A program made the position numbers and the translations under genes. The notes under the pieces are model-generated. The model was not told the DNA's origin. It was given only the letters and a program-made list of their open reading frames with translations, and ran no database searches. DNA of 51,216 nt from contig JAFEDJ010000062.1 in assembly GCA_018241685.1 (NCBI GenBank), positions 1 to 51,216 of the forward strand. Reading direction: 5' to 3'. This DNA comes from Pseudomonadota bacterium. Lineage in GTDB: Bacteria > Pseudomonadota > Gammaproteobacteria > Burkholderiales > Rhodocyclaceae. This document shows positions 43,781 to 51,216 of this stretch, in pieces; the first letter of the stretch is position 1; every line of letters begins with the position of its first letter.

Positions 43781-43796
43781 TGGCATCCTAGTTGCT
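43781..43796 (+). promoter_or_regulatory. Sigma-54 promoter of the YCF48/RND/DUF1302/DUF1329 operon
   Basis: TGGCAT-CCTAG-TTGCT has correct GG and GC doublets and spacing, in AT-rich surroundings. The first reading frame starts about 180 bp downstream. Confidence 0.8.
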
Positions 43797-43979
43797 AATT
43801 CCATTCCAAGGAGGCGTTCGATTGGTTGGTCAAATCTGGATACCAATCGGACGGATATAAGACGGCGCTTGCGGCCATCGCAGGAAGTCAATTCCGACAA
43901 TAAACGCGCCTCCGCGGCGGCATGCGGGGCGTTCTCCGAATTCAAATCCACAAATCCAATGAATGGGAATGGAGACACC

Positions 43980-44045
43980 ATGGAGACATATCTTTCCTGT
44001 CGTGTTGCTTGCGGGCTTCCGGGCTCGGGGGACGAGCATGCTTAA
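43980..44045 (+). CDS. Possible 21-residue leader peptide
   Basis: ATG 43980 has GGAG 5 nt upstream, the best ribosome site in the region. It opens a 21-codon frame (begins METYLSCRVACG, ends GDEHA) whose TAA at 44043-44045 lies just past the ATG 44038 of the next gene, so a ribosome ending here could restart on that gene. Alternatively this is an accident within a longer form of the next protein starting at 43963. Confidence 0.4.
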   Translation: METYLSCRVACGLPGSGDEHA

Positions 44046-45054
44046 GGCCATCAACAAACTCGGCAAGGGGGCGCGGATGGTCGGGGCGGTGGGGACTTCG
44101 TCCCTGCCGGTGGTGATCATCGGTGGTCTGCTCTACGCGGCCTTCTTCGTGAAGGCTGAGCCCACCACCGGCGAACTGAAGGTCCGTCCGCTGGAGCGGC
44201 GTGATGCCTTCTACGGTGTGGTGGCTCCCGGCGCGGCGACCCTGTGGGCGGCCGGCTCCAACGGCAAGATCGTGCGCAGCGAGGATGGCGGCAAGACCTG
44301 GGGGGTGCAGGACAGCCCGGTGGTGTCCCACCTGCAGTCGATCTCCGCGTGGGATGCGCAGCGCGCGGTGGCGGTCGGCAACCGCGGCCTGGTGGTGGTG
44401 ACGGAGGACGGCGGCAAGACCTGGAAGGAGGTCAAGGTGCCTCACTCGGAGGTCGCCAACAAGCTGCTGCAGGTGCACACCTACGCGGACGGCGTGGCGT
44501 GGGCGGTCGGTGAGCTGGGGGCGGTGCTGAAGACCGCTGATTACGGCGCCACCTGGACCCGCGCGTTGGAGGAGAAGGACCAGGCCTGGAACGATATCGC
44601 CTTCATCGGTCAGGCGGGCTGGCTGGTCGGCGAGTTCGGCCAGATCCAGCGGACTACCGATGGCGGGCAGACGTGGGCGTCGGTGCAGAGCCCGGTGAAG
44701 ACCAGCCTGATGTCGGTGAGCTTCCGCGACGCCCTGCATGGCGTCGCGGTGGGGCTGGCCGGCACGGTGTTGGTCAGCAATGACGGCGGCGAGAGCTGGA
44801 AGGACGTGCCACCCCTGACCCGCGAGCACCTCAACTGCGTGATCTGGGATGGTTCCGGCTGGGTGGCGGTGGGTGACAAGGGCATCCGCGTGAGCGCCGG
44901 CCCCGAGGCCGACAACTGGAAGGCCGGTCGCATCTCCGACCAGGACCTGTCCTGGCACACCCAGATCGTCAAGGTTGCCGACGACTACGTGCTGGCGGGC
45001 GCCAATCTGGCGCTGCTGCACAAGGACGAGTTGCGCATCCTCGGCCGCGACTGA
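44038..45054 (+). CDS. YCF48-like beta-propeller protein, membrane anchored
   Basis: 338 residues from ATG 44038 (an in-frame ATG at 43963 would add 25). An N-terminal anchor lies at about residues 20-38 (LPVVIIGGLLYAAFF). The rest is a BNR/YCF48-type propeller with at least five Asp-box-like repeats: SEDGGKTWGV, TEDGGKTWKEV, TADYGATWTRA, TTDGGQTWASV, SNDGGESWKDV. Such proteins occur beside RND permeases and DUF1302/DUF1329 genes in many degraders of hydrophobic compounds; their biochemical role is not established. An assembly or accessory role for the permease is inferred. It is the first full-length gene of a sigma-54-driven operon. Confidence 0.85.
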   Translation: MLKAINKLGKGARMVGAVGTSSLPVVIIGGLLYAAFFVKAEPTTGELKVRPLERRDAFYGVVAPGAATLWAAGSNGKIVRSEDGGKTWGVQDSPVVSHLQSISAWDAQRAVAVGNRGLVVVTEDGGKTWKEVKVPHSEVANKLLQVHTYADGVAWAVGELGAVLKTADYGATWTRALEEKDQAWNDIAFIGQAGWLVGEFGQIQRTTDGGQTWASVQSPVKTSLMSVSFRDALHGVAVGLAGTVLVSNDGGESWKDVPPLTREHLNCVIWDGSGWVAVGDKGIRVSAGPEADNWKAGRISDQDLSWHTQIVKVADDYVLAGANLALLHKDELRILGRD

Positions 45055-45084
45055 CGCTTCCAAACCCAAGACAAGGAAACAGGA

Positions 45085-47469
45085 ATGAAAAACGCGACGT
45101 TCAGGGCGCTGGCGCGCCTGATCGATCTGATCCTGCAGTACCGGGTGATGGTGGTGTCGGCCATCATCGGCTTCACCTGCGTGATGGCCTACCTGGCCGC
45201 GCAGATCGAGGTGAAGACGGTCTTCAGCGACCTGCTGCCCCGCAACCATCCCTACGTGGAGGTGAACAACCGCTTCAAGCAGACCTTCGGCGGCTCCAAC
45301 ATGGTCAGCATCATGCTGGAGGTGGAGCAGGGCGATGTGTTCAACATGACTGTGCTGAAGAAGGTCCAGCAGATCACCCAGGCGCTGCAGAAGGTGGAGG
45401 GCGTGGATACCTACCAGATCGCCTCGCTGGCCTCCAAGAAGATGAAGGAGGTCCGCGCCTCCACCGAGGGCATCGAGTCGCGGCCGCTGATGTGGCCCGG
45501 CCTGCCCAAGGACGCCGGCGAGATCGCCACGCTGCGCGAGGCGGTGCTCAACAACCCGCTGGTGTATGGACCCTACGTGTCCATCGACATGCGGGCCACG
45601 CTGATCACCGCCGATTTCACCGATGGCGCGGTGGATTATGTGAAGGCCTACAAGCAGATCGAGGAGATCGCCGATGCGGCGCGCGGCGACGGGGTGCTGG
45701 TGCGGGTGGTCGGCGAGCCGATCCTGTACGGCCTCGTCAATCACTACCTGGGCGAGACGCTGCAGATCTTCATGGTCACCGTCGGCGCGCTGGTGGTCTT
45801 GCTGCTGCTCATCACGCGCACCTGGCACGGCACCTTCCTGCCGCTGACCACCGGCCTGGTCAGTGCGATCTGGGCGCTGGGGGCGGCCAAGCTGATGCAT
45901 TTCCACCTGGACCCGCTGGTCATCGTGGTGGCTTTCCTGATCACCGCGCAGGCCATCTCCAACTCGGTGCAGCTGGTGTCGCGCTTCGACGACGAGGTGG
46001 CGGCGGGGGCCACCTCGGCTTCGGCGGCGGCGCGGGCGGCGCTGCTCAACCTGTTCAAGCCGGGCATGCTGGCCATCGTCGCCGACGCCGGCTGCGTGCT
46101 GGTGGTGGCGCTGACGCCGATCCCGATGCTGGAGAAGATCTCCTACATCGGTACGGTGTGGATCCTGTCCATCATGCTCAGTGCGATGGTGCTGACGCCG
46201 GTGCTGTTGTCCTGGTGCGGGGTACGCAAGCGCTACGCCCATCCGATCAATGTCTATCCGCTGCTGCAGAAGATCCTCGGCCTGTGTGCGGCCATCGTTA
46301 CCTCGAAGCTGCGTTTCGCGGTGGTGATCGGTGCGACGCTGGCCTTCGTGGTGTCCGGCCTGTACGCCTTCAAGCTGAAGGTCGGCGATGCCAACCCGGG
46401 CTCGCCGATCCTGTGGCCGGATTCCACCTACAACAAGGATGCGACGGCGATCAACCAGAAGTTCCAGGGCTCCGACCGCATGTTTGTGGTAGTGGAGGGC
46501 AAGAAGGAGGGCGCGCTGAAGGAGCCGAGCGTGTTGGAGGGCATGGAGCGCTTCCAGAAGTACATGGAGGCCCAGCCCGAGGTCGGCGGCAGCATCTCGC
46601 TGGCCGACATCCTGCCGGCGGTGAAGCGGGTCGTGCGTGAAGGCAATGCGCGCTACCAGGAGCTCGGTGGCAGCGCCGACGAGAACGGCGAGCTGGTCTA
46701 CATGTTCGTTTCCGGCGCCGACCCCGGCGACATGGACCGCTTCGCCGACCCGCAGGCCAAGAACGGCGCGGTGACCCTGTTCTTCCGCGACCACCAGGGC
46801 GAGACGATCCGCACGGCGATTGCCCGCGTGAAGGAGTACGTGGCGGCCCACAAGCTGGAGGATGCGGAGTTCCTGCTCGCCGGCGGCCTGGTCGGGGTGC
46901 TGGCGGCGGTCAATGAGGTGATCCTCGCCGGGCAGATTGAATCCATCGCTTTTGCCCTGCTGGTGCTGGTTGCCTGCTGCATGTTCACCTACCGCTCCAC
47001 GGTGGCCGGCATGTTCTTCATGGTGCCGGTGCTGCTGTCCAACACGCTGACCTTCAGCTACATGGCCTGGAAAGGCATCGGCATGAACATCAACACCCTG
47101 CCGGTGGTGGCCCTGGGCATCGGTCTCGGCGTCGATTACAGCTTCTACATCGTCGATGGCATCCGCGAGGAGCTGCACCACCACAAGGACGTAGGCCGTG
47201 CCATCGTCAAGTCCATCGCCACCTCCGGCAAGGGCGTGCTGATCACCGCGCTGACGCTTGTGACCAGCGTCGTGCTGTGGAGCTTCTCGTCCCTGCGCCT
47301 GCAGGCCGACATGGGCGTGCTGATCGCCATCTGGCTGTTCATCTCGGCGGCCTCCGCGCTGTTCCTGATGCCGGCGATGGTTTACGTCTTCCGGCCGGAG
47401 TTCATCGTCGGCTCCAAGCGCCATCCCATCGAGCAGGCCGTCGCGGCCGAACCGATCCAGGCCGTCTGA
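45085..47469 (+). CDS. RND/MMPL-family permease, second copy
   Basis: 794 residues with the same two-repeat arrangement as the permease at 31886. First helix at about 20-38 (VMVVSAIIGFTCVMAYLAAQ), periplasmic loop with VFSDLLPRNHPYVEVNNRF, bundle at about 225-380 (VGALVVLLLLI, VVAFLITAQAISNSVQLVSRF), second half from about 410 and bundle at 610-775 (FALLVLVACCMFTYR, LGIGLGVDYSFYIVDGI). Asp in LGVDYSFYIVDG fits the proton relay. In this gene neighbourhood (YCF48, DUF1302, DUF1329) such permeases are associated with growth on sparingly soluble organic compounds. The gene starts 30 bp after the YCF48-like gene. Confidence 0.88.
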   Translation: MKNATFRALARLIDLILQYRVMVVSAIIGFTCVMAYLAAQIEVKTVFSDLLPRNHPYVEVNNRFKQTFGGSNMVSIMLEVEQGDVFNMTVLKKVQQITQALQKVEGVDTYQIASLASKKMKEVRASTEGIESRPLMWPGLPKDAGEIATLREAVLNNPLVYGPYVSIDMRATLITADFTDGAVDYVKAYKQIEEIADAARGDGVLVRVVGEPILYGLVNHYLGETLQIFMVTVGALVVLLLLITRTWHGTFLPLTTGLVSAIWALGAAKLMHFHLDPLVIVVAFLITAQAISNSVQLVSRFDDEVAAGATSASAAARAALLNLFKPGMLAIVADAGCVLVVALTPIPMLEKISYIGTVWILSIMLSAMVLTPVLLSWCGVRKRYAHPINVYPLLQKILGLCAAIVTSKLRFAVVIGATLAFVVSGLYAFKLKVGDANPGSPILWPDSTYNKDATAINQKFQGSDRMFVVVEGKKEGALKEPSVLEGMERFQKYMEAQPEVGGSISLADILPAVKRVVREGNARYQELGGSADENGELVYMFVSGADPGDMDRFADPQAKNGAVTLFFRDHQGETIRTAIARVKEYVAAHKLEDAEFLLAGGLVGVLAAVNEVILAGQIESIAFALLVLVACCMFTYRSTVAGMFFMVPVLLSNTLTFSYMAWKGIGMNINTLPVVALGIGLGVDYSFYIVDGIREELHHHKDVGRAIVKSIATSGKGVLITALTLVTSVVLWSFSSLRLQADMGVLIAIWLFISAASALFLMPAMVYVFRPEFIVGSKRHPIEQAVAAEPIQAV

Positions 47470-47560
47470 TTTTCCCGTCGTACCCGTCTCCATCCCCCGG
47501 CGCAGCCGCGCCAGGGGGCGGGGCAAGTCTTGTCCACAACAACAGAAGCGGAGGTGACAC

Positions 47561-49111
47561 ATGAAGGCAAACAGAAGGCTGGCGCTCGCCGTCAGCGCGG
47601 CCCTCGGCCTGGGATCGGCCTATCTGCCGGCCCATGCCGAGGACGCGGCGGCGGCCGACCAGGACGGCAACTATTTCCACATCGGCGGTTATGTGCGCGG
47701 CTGGGCGGCGTTCAACCTGCAGGACATCCCGGAAACCAAGGGCAACGACAAGGGCAAGCTGTCGATGCTGCGCGGCTCGCTGCTGCTCGACGCGGACGCG
47801 GCCACCGGCCCGATCAAATGGAAAGCGGTGGCGCGCGTGGATCGCGAAGCGATGACGCCCTACCTGCGCGACCTGGAGGAACTGCGCAAGATCAACGGCA
47901 CCACCGGTGGCGACCATTCGAGCATCCTCGACAACTACAACAACGGTGACCTGCGCGAGTTCTGGGGCGAGTTCAAGGCCGGCGAGCGGGCCACCTTCCG
48001 CATCGGCAAGCAGCAGATCGTGTGGGGCGAGTCGGACTTCTTCCACGCGATGGACGTGGTGCACGGCTATGACATGAGCTGGCGCCTGTTCTTCGAAGGG
48101 GAGAACGAGGAGTGGCGCAAACCCCTGTGGCTGGCCAGCGTGAAGCTCGACGTGCCGGAAGCCGCTGGCCAGATCCACGCCTACGTGCGACCGGGTCTGG
48201 ACCGCTGCAAGGACATCGGCAACACCTACGATATCCGCGGCGGACGCTGGTTCTTCCAGCCCTACCGGGGCTTCGACCTGTCGGCGGTGACCACCAACGA
48301 CTGCAAGCACCCGGAAGGCAACAAGGACGACTGGACCGGCGGCATCCGCTGGTCCGGCGAGGCGGGTTCCCTCAACTACTCGCTGGCCTACGTGAAGACC
48401 TTCGCCGCCGACCCGGTGGCCAACTCCGTCTATGCGCCGTGGAAGAAGGTGCCGAGCGGCCCGCTGTTCGACCTGATCCATCCCAAGATCGACGTCTTCG
48501 GCGCTACCGTCAGCGGCTACTCGGCGACCTTCGACACGGTCTTCAGTGCCGAAGTCGCCTACACCAAGGACCAGCCCTTCAACGTGGGGACCGGCGGGCT
48601 CACCGATCCGACCCTCGGCGCGGCGGCGGGCCTGGGCCTGGGCGGGATCAAGCTGAAGGACACCGTGACGACGATGCTGCGGGCCGACAAGAACCTGCAC
48701 TTCGAGAGCCTGCTCGGTACCAACCGGCCGTCCTTCTCGTCCGTGCAGGTCTTCGACACCTGGATCCGTGACCACAAGTCTTCGGAAGACCTGGTCCGCC
48801 TGTTCGCCTACGGTGCGCCGCTCACCGAGCACAACACCATCCTGACCGCTTTCACGGTGCTCAACTACAAGGGCGACACCATCAATCCGGGTATCGCGGT
48901 CGGCGTCGACGTCAGCCATGGCGGCGGTTTCGTGATTCCCAGCATCGACCTGGTCCTCGGCGACAAATGGCGCGCCAAGGCCGAGGCCGACATCTTCTGG
49001 ACGTCCGGCCACACCAGCAAGGCTTTGTTCGACCCCAATCCCGGCGTGCAGTTGTTCGGTTACTTCGCCAACAACAGCCAGCTCACCTTCCGTTTGACCC
49101 GTCAGTTCTAA
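47561..49111 (+). CDS. DUF1302 family outer-membrane protein
   Basis: 516 residues with a signal peptide (about 1-26, ending PAHA). The mature protein is a long beta-rich chain ending QLTFRLTRQF with terminal Phe. The family hallmark is seen at about residues 127-170: LREFWGEFKAGERATFRIGK then QQIVWGESDFFHAMDVVHGYD. It probably forms an outer-membrane channel or binding barrel for hydrophobic compounds, working with the RND permease and the DUF1329 protein. RBS GGAGG lies before the ATG. The gap of 91 bp to the permease contains no terminator. Confidence 0.87.
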   Translation: MKANRRLALAVSAALGLGSAYLPAHAEDAAAADQDGNYFHIGGYVRGWAAFNLQDIPETKGNDKGKLSMLRGSLLLDADAATGPIKWKAVARVDREAMTPYLRDLEELRKINGTTGGDHSSILDNYNNGDLREFWGEFKAGERATFRIGKQQIVWGESDFFHAMDVVHGYDMSWRLFFEGENEEWRKPLWLASVKLDVPEAAGQIHAYVRPGLDRCKDIGNTYDIRGGRWFFQPYRGFDLSAVTTNDCKHPEGNKDDWTGGIRWSGEAGSLNYSLAYVKTFAADPVANSVYAPWKKVPSGPLFDLIHPKIDVFGATVSGYSATFDTVFSAEVAYTKDQPFNVGTGGLTDPTLGAAAGLGLGGIKLKDTVTTMLRADKNLHFESLLGTNRPSFSSVQVFDTWIRDHKSSEDLVRLFAYGAPLTEHNTILTAFTVLNYKGDTINPGIAVGVDVSHGGGFVIPSIDLVLGDKWRAKAEADIFWTSGHTSKALFDPNPGVQLFGYFANNSQLTFRLTRQF

Positions 49112-49133
49112 ATTCCACAGAGGAGACAACACG

Positions 49134-50444
49134 ATGAACGCAACAACAAAAGTTAATCCGGCCCGCCGCAGGTTCGCCTGTCAGGCCCTGGCAATCGGCC
49201 TCGGCGCCAGCTTCGTCGGCCTGGCCCAGGCTGGTGAGCTGCAGGCCGGCTTCGTCATCACCAAAGACAACTACGACAAGATCAAGAACGAGACCTTCGA
49301 AGGCAAGACCATCGCCAGCATGGTGCCCGACAAGCTCGAAACGATGATCAAGAAGCACGGCCTGACCATCAAGCTGGCCAACTCGAAGAAGATCGAGATG
49401 GACCCGAAATACGTCAGCGCCACCAAGGAGAACGTGAAGAACGTCAAGTTCGACCCGGCCACCCGCACCATGAGCGGCTGGAAGTCGGGCATGCCCTTCC
49501 CGCCGGAAACCATCAAGCTCGACGATCCGACGGCCGGCGACAAGGTGATCTGGAACCTGCGCGCCGCGACCTACGGCGCGACGATGGACCTGCGCGACAT
49601 CTCCTTCGTGTTCATCAGCGGCGCCACCGGCGTCGAGCGTGTACAGCGCTGGCAGTCCCGCCGCTACTACATGGAAGGCCGCCTGGACGGCGGCCCGGTC
49701 AGTGAAGGCGACGGCAGCATCGCCCAGAAGACCTACCTGTTCGCCACCAGCCCGCAGGATATCCGTGGCCTCGGCACCTTCTCGGTCCGCTACAACGACC
49801 CGACCTCCGCCAAGCCCGACGACACCTGGGCCTACCTGAAGTCGGTGCGGCGTACCCGCCGTCTGTCCGGCGGGGCATGGATGGACCCGATCGGCGGCAC
49901 GGACCAGCTCTACGACGACTGGGACATCTGGGATGCCTTCCCGACCAAGTACCGGGCCAACAAGCTGATCGGCAAGCGCTGGGTGCTGGCCGTCGCCCAC
50001 AGTCCGCTGGTCAGCGTGGACGCCAAGAAGCGTGACACGCCGGAGGAGTTCCCGTCCGTCGGCCTGACCGAGGCGCCGTACTACTTCCCGGCCAAGCACA
50101 TCGAATGGGAGCCCCGCGAGGTGTATGTGGTGGAAGGCACGCCGCCGCCGGAGCACCCCTACAGCAAGAAGGTGGTGTACATGGAAGTGAACTTCCCGCG
50201 TCCCTACCTCGGCGAGATGTATGACCAGAAGGGCGAGTTCTGGAAGTTCATGATCTTCCAGAACCGCCCGGATATCGGCGATGACGGCTACAAGGCGGTG
50301 ATGCCGGTGGTCGGCCACGTCATCGACGTGAAGCGCAACCACTCCACCACCTGGTCTTCCAACATGAAGGCCAACCCGAAGGGCGTGAAGGAGAACGACG
50401 TCTCCCTCAGCAAGCTCGAGGAAGTGGCGACCGGCGGCAAGTAA
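49134..50444 (+). CDS. DUF1329 family exported protein (LolA-like fold)
   Basis: 436 residues. The N-terminus has an ARRRF segment and a hydrophobic stretch ending in GLAQA, a signal peptide with some Tat character (only two consecutive Arg are strictly needed, the rest of the motif is imperfect). The mature part is typical DUF1329: ASMVPDKLETMIKKHGLTIK, TWAYLKSVRRTRRLSGGAWM, GGTDQLYDDWDIWDAFP and KVVYMEVNFPRPYLGEMYD. Members are thought to share the LolA-like lipid-carrying fold. TWAYLKSVRRTRRL aligns with the WIYLPAFRQIRRI of the protein at 31084. It closes the operon ahead of a terminator. Confidence 0.88.
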   Translation: MNATTKVNPARRRFACQALAIGLGASFVGLAQAGELQAGFVITKDNYDKIKNETFEGKTIASMVPDKLETMIKKHGLTIKLANSKKIEMDPKYVSATKENVKNVKFDPATRTMSGWKSGMPFPPETIKLDDPTAGDKVIWNLRAATYGATMDLRDISFVFISGATGVERVQRWQSRRYYMEGRLDGGPVSEGDGSIAQKTYLFATSPQDIRGLGTFSVRYNDPTSAKPDDTWAYLKSVRRTRRLSGGAWMDPIGGTDQLYDDWDIWDAFPTKYRANKLIGKRWVLAVAHSPLVSVDAKKRDTPEEFPSVGLTEAPYYFPAKHIEWEPREVYVVEGTPPPEHPYSKKVVYMEVNFPRPYLGEMYDQKGEFWKFMIFQNRPDIGDDGYKAVMPVVGHVIDVKRNHSTTWSSNMKANPKGVKENDVSLSKLEEVATGGK

Positions 50445-50463
50445 GCACCCATCCGCCCTCGTC

Positions 50464-50511
50464 AGCCCCCACAGAGCCGGCCTCTTGTCCGGCTCTGTGG
50501 GGGCTTTTTTT
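50464..50511 (+). terminator. Intrinsic terminator after the DUF1329 gene
   Basis: A 17-bp perfect stem (AGCCCCCACAGAGCCGG and its complement, 8-nt loop) followed by seven Ts, 20 bp after the stop codon. Confidence 0.92.
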
Positions 50512-50574
50512 GGCGCACTGCAAAATAAAGTTTGACGTACTTAGATTACTTGTCTATTATTCGGCCTCTCTAGA

Positions 50575-50651
<77 letters not shown>

Positions 50652-50660
50652 GATTCAACA

Positions 50661-50691
50661 AAAAGCCCAAGCATTCGTGCTTGGGCTTTTT
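50661..50691 (+). terminator. Intrinsic terminator after tRNA-fMet
   Basis: A 13-bp perfect stem (AAAAGCCCAAGCA and its complement) with a TTCG loop ending in Ts; it begins 10 bp after the tRNA. The flanking A and T runs make it usable on both strands, so it can also serve the minus-strand porin. Confidence 0.9.
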
Positions 50692-50772
50692 GCTTTTGCG
50701 CGTGCCTGTCCGTCGTGGAGGATTCATGTGCGCCATGAATGATCGGCCCGCCGCAGCGGGCCGGGATGAGGC

Positions 50773-51216
50773 TCAGAACTTGAAGACGAACCCGGTCTGG
50801 ATGCCGTCGATGCGCTGTCCGGTGCGGTCGGTGCCGGAGAAGGTCTTGGTCAGGCCGGCCGAGCCTGCCGGGCCCCAGTTGCCGTTCTGCTGGTTGTCGA
50901 TGGAATCGAGCAGCGCGTAGAGCATCACGTTGCTGTTGAGGTCGTAGTAGCTGGCCAAGGCCCAGCCCTTGGAACCCTTGGACTGGCCGGTGGTGTCCTT
51001 GATGGTGCCCCACAGGCCGCCGACGCGCCACTGGGGCGTGATGCGGTAGTCGGCGGAGAGCTGATAGATCTCGTAGAAGATGTCCAGGCCGGTGCCGGCC
51101 AGGCCCGCGTTGAGGGAGCCGCTGGCGCTGCCGGTCGGGTTGTTGCCGACGATGTTGCCGCCGACGTTGCTCAGCGCGCCGCTGCCGTTGCCGTTGGCGC
51201 CGCCGTTGTTGGAGCG
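50773..51216 (-). CDS. Gram-negative porin, C-terminal part (5' end outside the window)
   Basis: The frame is open from the window edge to a TGA at 50773-50775 and shows the last 147 residues. They contain a Gly/Asn/Ser-rich loop (GGANGNGSGALSNVGGNIVG), then strands DIFYEIYQLSADYRI, WRVGGLWGTIKD, WALASYYDLNSNVMLYALLD and a terminal TGFVFKF with final Phe. ASYYDLNSNVMLYALLD is characteristic of betaproteobacterial Porin_4 proteins. The gene converges on the tRNA. It is the third porin of the window; its relation to the catabolic locus cannot be judged without its promoter. Confidence 0.88.
   Translation of the reverse strand, partial: RSNNGGANGNGSGALSNVGGNIVGNNPTGSASGSLNAGLAGTGLDIFYEIYQLSADYRITPQWRVGGLWGTIKDTTGQSKGSKGWALASYYDLNSNVMLYALLDSIDNQQNGNWGPAGSAGLTKTFSGTDRTGQRIDGIQTGFVFKF

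Overview
The window is GC-rich proteobacterial DNA with tightly packed, mostly co-directional operons. An acetophenone-carboxylase-type enzyme complex, several sigma-54 promoters and two porin genes suggest a Betaproteobacterium of the Rhodocyclales type (Aromatoleum/Azoarcus/Thauera-like). That placement is an inference from gene content, not from a marker gene.

Layout. 1-490: end of a porin gene. 491-817: non-coding DNA with a 21-bp periodic repeat. 818-4860: housekeeping or orphan genes (an exported methyltransferase-fold protein, an unknown protein behind a LexA-like box, an Lrp/AsnC regulator, leuA). 5084-18869: first part of a ketone / secondary-alcohol catabolic locus: secondary-alcohol dehydrogenase plus porin, a PAS chemoreceptor-like protein plus a second zinc alcohol dehydrogenase, a COG0523 GTPase, thiolase plus acyl-CoA ligase, 3-oxoacid CoA-transferase, and a GAF/AAA+ sigma-54 activator. 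19062-34495: an ArsR-type regulator and a tightly coupled lipid/polyketide-like operon. 34775-50444: second part of the catabolic locus: the five-subunit ketone carboxylase (apc1-5 type), a ZIP metal transporter, and a YCF48/RND/DUF1302/DUF1329 operon. 50575-50651: initiator tRNA. 50773-51216: end of another porin on the minus strand.

How the catabolic genes fit together (inference). A secondary alcohol is oxidised to a ketone, the ketone is carboxylated with ATP to a 3-oxoacid, the acid is activated by CoA-transferase or ligase, and a thiolase cleaves it. At least seven, possibly eight, -24/-12 promoters are visible in front of these units, several with GTCCG/CGGAC inverted-repeat upstream sites, so the activator at 16830-18869 probably controls the whole set.

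The most unusual element lies inside that locus but has its own non-sigma-54 promoter region: one operon (19750-34495) encoding an acyl carrier protein with a zinc-ribbon tail, two catalytic ketosynthases, two ketosynthase-like proteins lacking the catalytic triad (chain-length-factor-like), a fusion of a class III aminotransferase with a cyanobacterial-type acyl-ACP reductase, two short-chain reductases, and an outer-membrane barrel / LolA-like protein / RND permease export set. The simplest reading is a pathway that builds an acyl chain on a dedicated ACP, releases it reductively as an aldehyde, converts it to a primary long-chain amine and moves it to the outer membrane. I know of no described system with this gene composition.
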